Source of the DNA: a virus
Length of the DNA: 64,000 nt
Virus record (IMG/VR): IMGVR_UViG_3300045411_000417
Location: 1-64,000 of that record
Strand: one strand, 5' to 3'
Of the stretch, positions 60,165 to 64,000 are shown piece after piece (position 1 is the first letter of the stretch; each line of letters begins with the position of its first letter). A program made the translations under genes and the position numbers. The notes beneath the pieces are model-generated. The model was not told the DNA's origin. It did no database searches and was given only the letters and a program-made list of their open reading frames with translations.

Positions 60165-60596
60165 ATGAAACTACGTAAGAAGCAGGGAGAGATTAAGGAC
60201 TTTAATAGAAAAGCCGTAATTAAAAAAGGTATTCCCTATAGAAGTATTCACTGCGCGCTTTTTGCGCATATCAAGGACAGCAGAGTTTGCACTGTTCTTA
60301 GAGCTAAAGGAGTTTGTAAGAAAGATTGCCCAGACTACATGGAGTTCGCTAAAAACAACAAGGAAGCCATCGATAGCACCATTGAACAATATAAAAAGAT
60401 AATCCAGCTACATCACGCTAAATACGAACTGGATTGGAGCACAGTAGATAACGCCTATCCGAAGGGAGAGTTCATTTGCGAACATTGCGGAAAAACCTAC
60501 CGCGATGAGGGACGTTTAAAATCGCACTACAATAAGAAACACCGCAAGTTCATCGAAAGGATTAATCTTGCGAAATTAAAAAGAAAGCGAAAATGA
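60165..60596 (+). CDS. C2H2 zinc-finger protein, 143 aa
   Basis: Start 60165 follows gcagaagg. Residues ~108-132 read FICEHCGKTYRDEGRLKSHY then NKKH: C-x2-C-x12-H-x4-H, a classic C2H2 finger. An upstream C-x6-C-x3-C group (VCTVLRAKGVCKKDC) may bind a second zinc. Basic tail KLKRKRK. Probably a DNA- or RNA-binding regulator. Followed by a terminator. Confidence 0.7.
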   Translation: MKLRKKQGEIKDFNRKAVIKKGIPYRSIHCALFAHIKDSRVCTVLRAKGVCKKDCPDYMEFAKNNKEAIDSTIEQYKKIIQLHHAKYELDWSTVDNAYPKGEFICEHCGKTYRDEGRLKSHYNKKHRKFIERINLAKLKRKRK

Positions 60597-60606
60597 CCCG
60601 TGCAAT

Positions 60607-60643
60607 AAAACAAAACGTAGCTGATCACTACGTTTTGTTTTTA
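60607..60643. terminator. Terminator between convergent genes
   Basis: aaaacaaaacgtag / ctacgttttgtttt stem with a 7-nt loop, then ttt. T-runs on both sides suit both strands. Confidence 0.82.
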
Positions 60644-60666
60644 GCTATCCGGAATTTCCGGGTAGC

Positions 60667-60846
60667 TTAGCCAGGAAAACCAATCATCTGACCGATCGTT
60701 TTACCCTGCCCAACATTGGCTGGTGCCGCTGGTGGTGGAGGCGGAGTTTTCGGAGTGACTTTTCCGAAGGGATTCCCAATACGTTCATTAATGGTTTGCG
60801 CGAGCTTAATGGCTGCGGTTTTTTCAAACGACTTAATGAATGCCAT
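60667..60846 (-). CDS. Leader-bearing small protein, 59 aa
   Basis: MAFIKSFEKTAAIKLAQ leader, then a proline-rich linker (TPKTPPPPPAAPANVG) and a short C-terminal TIGQMIGFPG. It resembles the next gene's product, also leader plus proline-rich linker. Predicted packaged peptide. Confidence 0.68.
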   Translation of the reverse strand: MAFIKSFEKTAAIKLAQTINERIGNPFGKVTPKTPPPPPAAPANVGQGKTIGQMIGFPG

Positions 60847-60847
60847 G

Positions 60848-61048
60848 TTATGAGCTCAGCGGTTTAACTGGTGCTAAAGGCTTAGGCGTTGTCGGTGGTG
60901 GAGTTACCATCGTGGTTTTTGGGGGTTTAGGTTGCCCACCAAAAGTACCACGCAACCCTTTCAAAAGTTTGTCCATCCCCGTTCCTGGGATTGGTGGCTC
61001 AGCCACTTTTTCCATAGCCACTTTTTTAAACGATTTTAGGAAGTTCAT
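60848..61048 (-). CDS. Leader-bearing proline-rich protein, 66 aa
   Basis: MNFLKSFKKVAMEKVAE leader with a second K-V-A, followed by Pro/Gly/Lys-rich sequence (PKPPKTTMVTPPPTTPKP). Probably a paralogue of the 60667 product. Overlaps the next gene by 4 bp. Confidence 0.65.
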   Translation of the reverse strand: MNFLKSFKKVAMEKVAEPPIPGTGMDKLLKGLRGTFGGQPKPPKTTMVTPPPTTPKPLAPVKPLSS

Positions 61049-61437
61049 TGATAGTACCCCATAGATGCAGCACTCTGATTATCAGAACCAAGAGTAGCAT
61101 CGTAAAGTTTTTTAGCGCCAGCTCCGTAAGCTCCAGCAGCTACGGCTTGTGGAAGTACTTTTCCAGCTGCTTCTGAAAGTGCTTTGCGACCCTGAACTGT
61201 AGTTAGTGCTTTATGAATGCCACCAGAGCGCTTGATAGCTTCTGCGGGAGTTGAATAAAGACCTTTAAGCTTGAGCACGTCGCTAACCGTATGCCCGCCA
61301 GAACTTTTAACACCCTTACCAAACGCCACGGCAACATCTTTACCGCCATGCAAAATTTTCTTTGCTGTGTCCATTGCTTTAGAAGCCGCTTGAGCTTTAG
61401 CCGCTGTTTTTTCAAAGCCATTGACGAAGTTAGTCAT
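61045..61437 (-). CDS. Leader-bearing protein, 130 aa
   Basis: MTNFVNGFEKTAAKAQA leader. The body is helical, Lys/Gly/Ala-rich, with GKVLPQAVAAGAYGAGAKKL near the C-terminus. Overlaps both neighbours by 4 bp. Internal virion protein candidate. Confidence 0.66.
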   Translation of the reverse strand: MTNFVNGFEKTAAKAQAASKAMDTAKKILHGGKDVAVAFGKGVKSSGGHTVSDVLKLKGLYSTPAEAIKRSGGIHKALTTVQGRKALSEAAGKVLPQAVAAGAYGAGAKKLYDATLGSDNQSAASMGYYQ

Positions 61438-61664
61438 CTGACGAGTCTCCGTGGTTTTCTAAAAAGACTGCGAATCTTTTTACGTGTGTTAAGATCTTCT
61501 GGCTCATTATAGCCAATATTTTCGGGGGACGCACCTGAACTAGTTTCCCATTTTAGTTGAGTCGCGGTGGTGTCTGCAATGTCAGATTTACCGCCCGTAT
61601 CTCCTATAAATGCGTTGTCGCCAAGTGGAGCGGCAGTCTTTGCGAATCCCCTTACAAAGAACAT
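61434..61664 (-). CDS. Leader-bearing protein, 76 aa
   Basis: MFFVRGFAKTAAPLGDN leader, an acidic polar body (SGASPENIGYNEPEDLNTR) and basic tail (RKKIRSLFRKPRRLVR). Overlaps both neighbours. Confidence 0.65.
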   Translation of the reverse strand: MFFVRGFAKTAAPLGDNAFIGDTGGKSDIADTTATQLKWETSSGASPENIGYNEPEDLNTRKKIRSLFRKPRRLVR

Positions 61665-61867
61665 ATCTCAACCTCCACTAGTACAATATGGTTCGTAGTG
61701 GTAGTGCTAAAACCCTCTTCAAAGTGGCTTTCGGATTGAGTCAGTACCTGGTCTCTAATCACCTTTACCTTGGGGTCTCGAATAAGGCTGTTGTACTGCT
61801 CGAGCTCTTCGGCATCGTTAATATTAAACCGTCTAACCGCTCGAGTGGTTCGCTCAATAAACGCCAT
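61652..61867 (-). CDS. Small virion-cluster protein, 71 aa
   Basis: No leader. A short folded protein (MAFIERTTRAVRRFNINDAE, then DPKVKVIRDQVLTQ) with a beta end. Overlaps the leader gene downstream by 13 bp. Function unknown. Confidence 0.55.
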   Translation of the reverse strand: MAFIERTTRAVRRFNINDAEELEQYNSLIRDPKVKVIRDQVLTQSESHFEEGFSTTTTNHIVLVEVEICSL

Positions 61868-61870
61868 GGA

Positions 61871-62257
61871 TTAGTTCTCTGCGTCTGGTAGATGCGCTCT
61901 AGAGTGGAATTTAGAGAAGATCGATCCCATATGTTGAGCTGGCGGCATGAAGAATAGTGGCTCTCTTTGCTTGATACGGGCAGCATGCCATCTAATATCG
62001 CTTTCGGTTTCTACGTTCTCAACGTTTTGTTTTAGATACTTAGCTAGACCCATTGCGAGACCTGCGCCTAATCCACCGAGAATGGCGGCTGGAATGGGAG
62101 CCTTACCACGAACCGCTTGGATAAACCCCGCTGCGGGAGCTCCGAATAGCGCTCCCTTCAAACCAGCCAGAAACCCTTGAACCGCCGGGCTTTTCTCTAA
62201 GTGAGACGCTTCTTCAAGCGCTACAGGTAGCGCTCCTTTTTGTGGTTCTTGTAGCAT
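61871..62257 (-). CDS. Virion-cluster glycine-rich membrane-like protein, 128 aa
   Basis: A hydrophobic Gly/Ala region (AAILGGLGAGLAMGLAKYL) follows FLAGLKGALFGAPAAGFIQA. Without the K-T-A leader. It shares its start region with the portal stop. Could be membrane-active or neck-associated. Confidence 0.55.
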   Translation of the reverse strand: MLQEPQKGALPVALEEASHLEKSPAVQGFLAGLKGALFGAPAAGFIQAVRGKAPIPAAILGGLGAGLAMGLAKYLKQNVENVETESDIRWHAARIKQREPLFFMPPAQHMGSIFSKFHSRAHLPDAEN

Positions 62258-64000
62258 TAGATGCCTCCCTGTCTGCGCGGAGGTTTTTGCTCCGGTGCTT
62301 GCCGCATATCTATCTGTTCACCAGCTTTTGGTTTCTGTGTGGTTTTGGTAGAAGTTGCTGGTTGTGTTTGTGACAACCCAGCTAGCGCTGCTTTGATCTT
62401 AGCAGCGAATTGCGGATCTTGCTGCTCTAGTCTAGCTAGTGCTTGCTGCTGTTGTTCTACTGATTGTGCAGCAAGGCGTTTTGCCCAAGCTTGAATTGTC
62501 GTTTCTTGTATGGACTCCTGAGCGGCTTCTTGTTCTGTCTGTGGCTGTTCAGAGCCCTGAACTTTTTGCTGATATCTTAAAGCGACTTGTTGAGCTTTGG
62601 CTTGAGCTTCCGCCTGCCTTACCAACTGTACCTCTGTAAGTTTCGCCTCAAAGAGCTTTTGCTCTTCGATCTTACGCTTAACCACTTCGTAGTCGTAGCC
62701 CAATTCTTTAAAGATCGTTTCCCAGTCGAGTTTGTCTTTATCGGCAGCGTTGAAGAGCAGCTGAAGTTTTTGCATATCATCAGCCATCTTGAAGTCAGAG
62801 AACTTGATTGACTTGGGAGGCATAATATCAAGATAAACTCTAAGACGATCGACTATCCAGATAATCATTTGAAGTAGCTGTGAGCGGTGGTGGAGAAATT
62901 CGTTTTCGAGCGTACGAAGTGCTACGGAAGATCCGGACCAGTTCATTGTACCGCCGTACACGAATTCTTGCGGAATACCGCAAGTTCCGATGATGGTCTT
63001 GGCGAGAAAATCTAGCTCCGGAGTGAGCATTAGATTTTTGCCATCACCGCCGATTCGTTCAAATCCCACAGGGAATGGAAGAACCGCTTTGTAGTTCGGA
63101 TCTTTACGTTTAGCTGCGATTTGTCTTTGAATTTCAGCTTTCCATGAAGTGAGGTCGGAATGAACGTACGGGTCGAATTTTCCGTTAGCTTGTGGGAACA
63201 AAATATCAAACGGAGTGATGTGTTCCAACATTACAGCTTCTTGTCCACGACGAAGTGTATAGTAGTGAAACAAGTCTTTCAGCGCTGTAGCGATTAGCGG
63301 CATTCCCCAACCCATGTCTTTGCCGGCAAGGGATGGTCTTTTGAGGTGAAAAACATTTTGATTGCTAAGCCTAATCTTTTTCTTTTGTCTAATGGACTCG
63401 AGATAGATTTCAGGTGTGTCCTCGATGATGTCGGAATCACCCGACATGATCATGCGTTTTAGCTTATCCGGTATTGAGTATAGGTAAACATGTCTGCCGG
63501 TGGAGTCGTTATACTTAATGTCGATAAATTCTGGATTAAGTCTTATAAGCCGCACACCTTCAGCGGACTTATACTGAACATCATGAATCTTAGCGATCCC
63601 GTTGTAACCGCATTTGTGACATTTAATTTTGATTGAGAGGTTTTCTATTCGCTTAGAAACTGTTTTCCATGGGTGACGGTGCTTGCACCCCTGACACACC
63701 AAGAAGCGAGAGAACGGATAGTTGATAGAAACGAAAGCGTTGCCGTAAGTAGTGAGGTCGAGATTTACTTCCATCTCGAAGGTCTTAATTTGAAGAGTGT
63801 TATTCAGTAGGGTTTTCCAGTTATCAGCTACCTTAGCGTTGTGGTCTTCTATGATTAGATCTGTGATCGGATAGCGGGCGATCTTATTAAGAGCTGGTCC
63901 TAGAAATGAGTTGTTGGTGGCGTAGAAGTATACCCACTTAAACATCTCTTTAACTGTGGGCGGGATGTATTGCTGAGAGACGTCAAAAAATGGCGAGGGG
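62257..64000 (-). CDS. Portal protein (N-terminus beyond window)
   Basis: At least 580 aa. The frame stays open from the in-frame ATG at 63945 to the window edge, reading FFDVSQQYIPPTVKEMFKWV, so the true start is outside. Portal pattern: CPxC-type zinc (CQGCKHRHPW ... CHKCGYNG), GIPQEFVYGGTMNWSGSSVA, LENEFLHHRSQLLQMIIWIV and KFSDFKMADDMQKLQLL. The C-terminal ~150 residues are Gln/Ala-rich low-complexity. It forms the dodecameric DNA channel for packaging. Confidence 0.82.
   Translation of the reverse strand, partial: PSPFFDVSQQYIPPTVKEMFKWVYFYATNNSFLGPALNKIARYPITDLIIEDHNAKVADNWKTLLNNTLQIKTFEMEVNLDLTTYGNAFVSINYPFSRFLVCQGCKHRHPWKTVSKRIENLSIKIKCHKCGYNGIAKIHDVQYKSAEGVRLIRLNPEFIDIKYNDSTGRHVYLYSIPDKLKRMIMSGDSDIIEDTPEIYLESIRQKKKIRLSNQNVFHLKRPSLAGKDMGWGMPLIATALKDLFHYYTLRRGQEAVMLEHITPFDILFPQANGKFDPYVHSDLTSWKAEIQRQIAAKRKDPNYKAVLPFPVGFERIGGDGKNLMLTPELDFLAKTIIGTCGIPQEFVYGGTMNWSGSSVALRTLENEFLHHRSQLLQMIIWIVDRLRVYLDIMPPKSIKFSDFKMADDMQKLQLLFNAADKDKLDWETIFKELGYDYEVVKRKIEEQKLFEAKLTEVQLVRQAEAQAKAQQVALRYQQKVQGSEQPQTEQEAAQESIQETTIQAWAKRLAAQSVEQQQQALARLEQQDPQFAAKIKAALAGLSQTQPATSTKTTQKPKAGEQIDMRQAPEQKPPRRQGGI

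Overview
The window looks like a segment of a large, probably virulent, contractile-tailed bacteriophage (myovirus, probably jumbo class). It encodes a tail sheath, a gp5/gpV-like baseplate spike, an HK97-fold major capsid protein, a portal (cut by the window end) and a large terminase. It also encodes its own family A DNA polymerase, an SSB and a very large multisubunit-type RNA polymerase. No integrase is seen. Three lipoprotein signals suggest a diderm host, but the sequence does not name the host.

Layout. 0-12.4 kb (+): small early or accessory genes, a Gp3/RDF-like protein, a Cas4/RecB-type Fe-S nuclease, an OB-fold SSB-like protein, a VRR-NUC/resolvase-like nuclease and a degenerate metallo-beta-lactamase-fold protein. 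12.4-31.2 kb (-): virion genes (tail tube-like, sheath, neck, SNF2 helicase, major capsid, decoration, scaffold/core proteins, prohead protease, internal proteins). 31.2-41.4 kb (+): DNA polymerase, tandem paralogues, lipoproteins, a collagen-like lipoprotein and a RAMP/Cas7-like protein, plus two odd non-coding arrays. 41.4-49.9 kb (-): terminase with an intein, core proteins and baseplate. 49.9-50.9 kb (+): SSB island. 51.2-59.5 kb (-): fused beta-beta' RNA polymerase with an intein in its catalytic motif. 59.6-60.6 kb (+): two genes. 60.7-64 kb (-): small leader-bearing virion genes and the portal.

Four signals stand out. (1) At least 14 otherwise unrelated minus-strand proteins begin with the same ~10-residue leader, consensus M-F-x-x-G-F-x-K-T-A. 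The same K-x-A element recurs inside the major capsid N-terminus, the scaffold proteins and the protease. I infer a capsid-targeting and processing signal analogous to T4 CTS/gp21; its bearers include an SNF2 helicase and a SWIM zinc finger. (2) Beta and beta' RNA polymerase are one polypeptide, and its DFDGD site is interrupted by an intein lacking a canonical first residue. (3) Two intergenic G/T-rich arrays (~530 and ~250 bp) carry GT about every 5 nt with occasional 6-nt steps. (4) A G(G/A)TATAAG element recurs before plus-strand transcription units and looks like a phage-specific promoter.

Plus-strand genes appear to be early/replicative and minus-strand genes late/virion, with terminators between convergent blocks. 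All function calls come from reading motifs; no database search was run.
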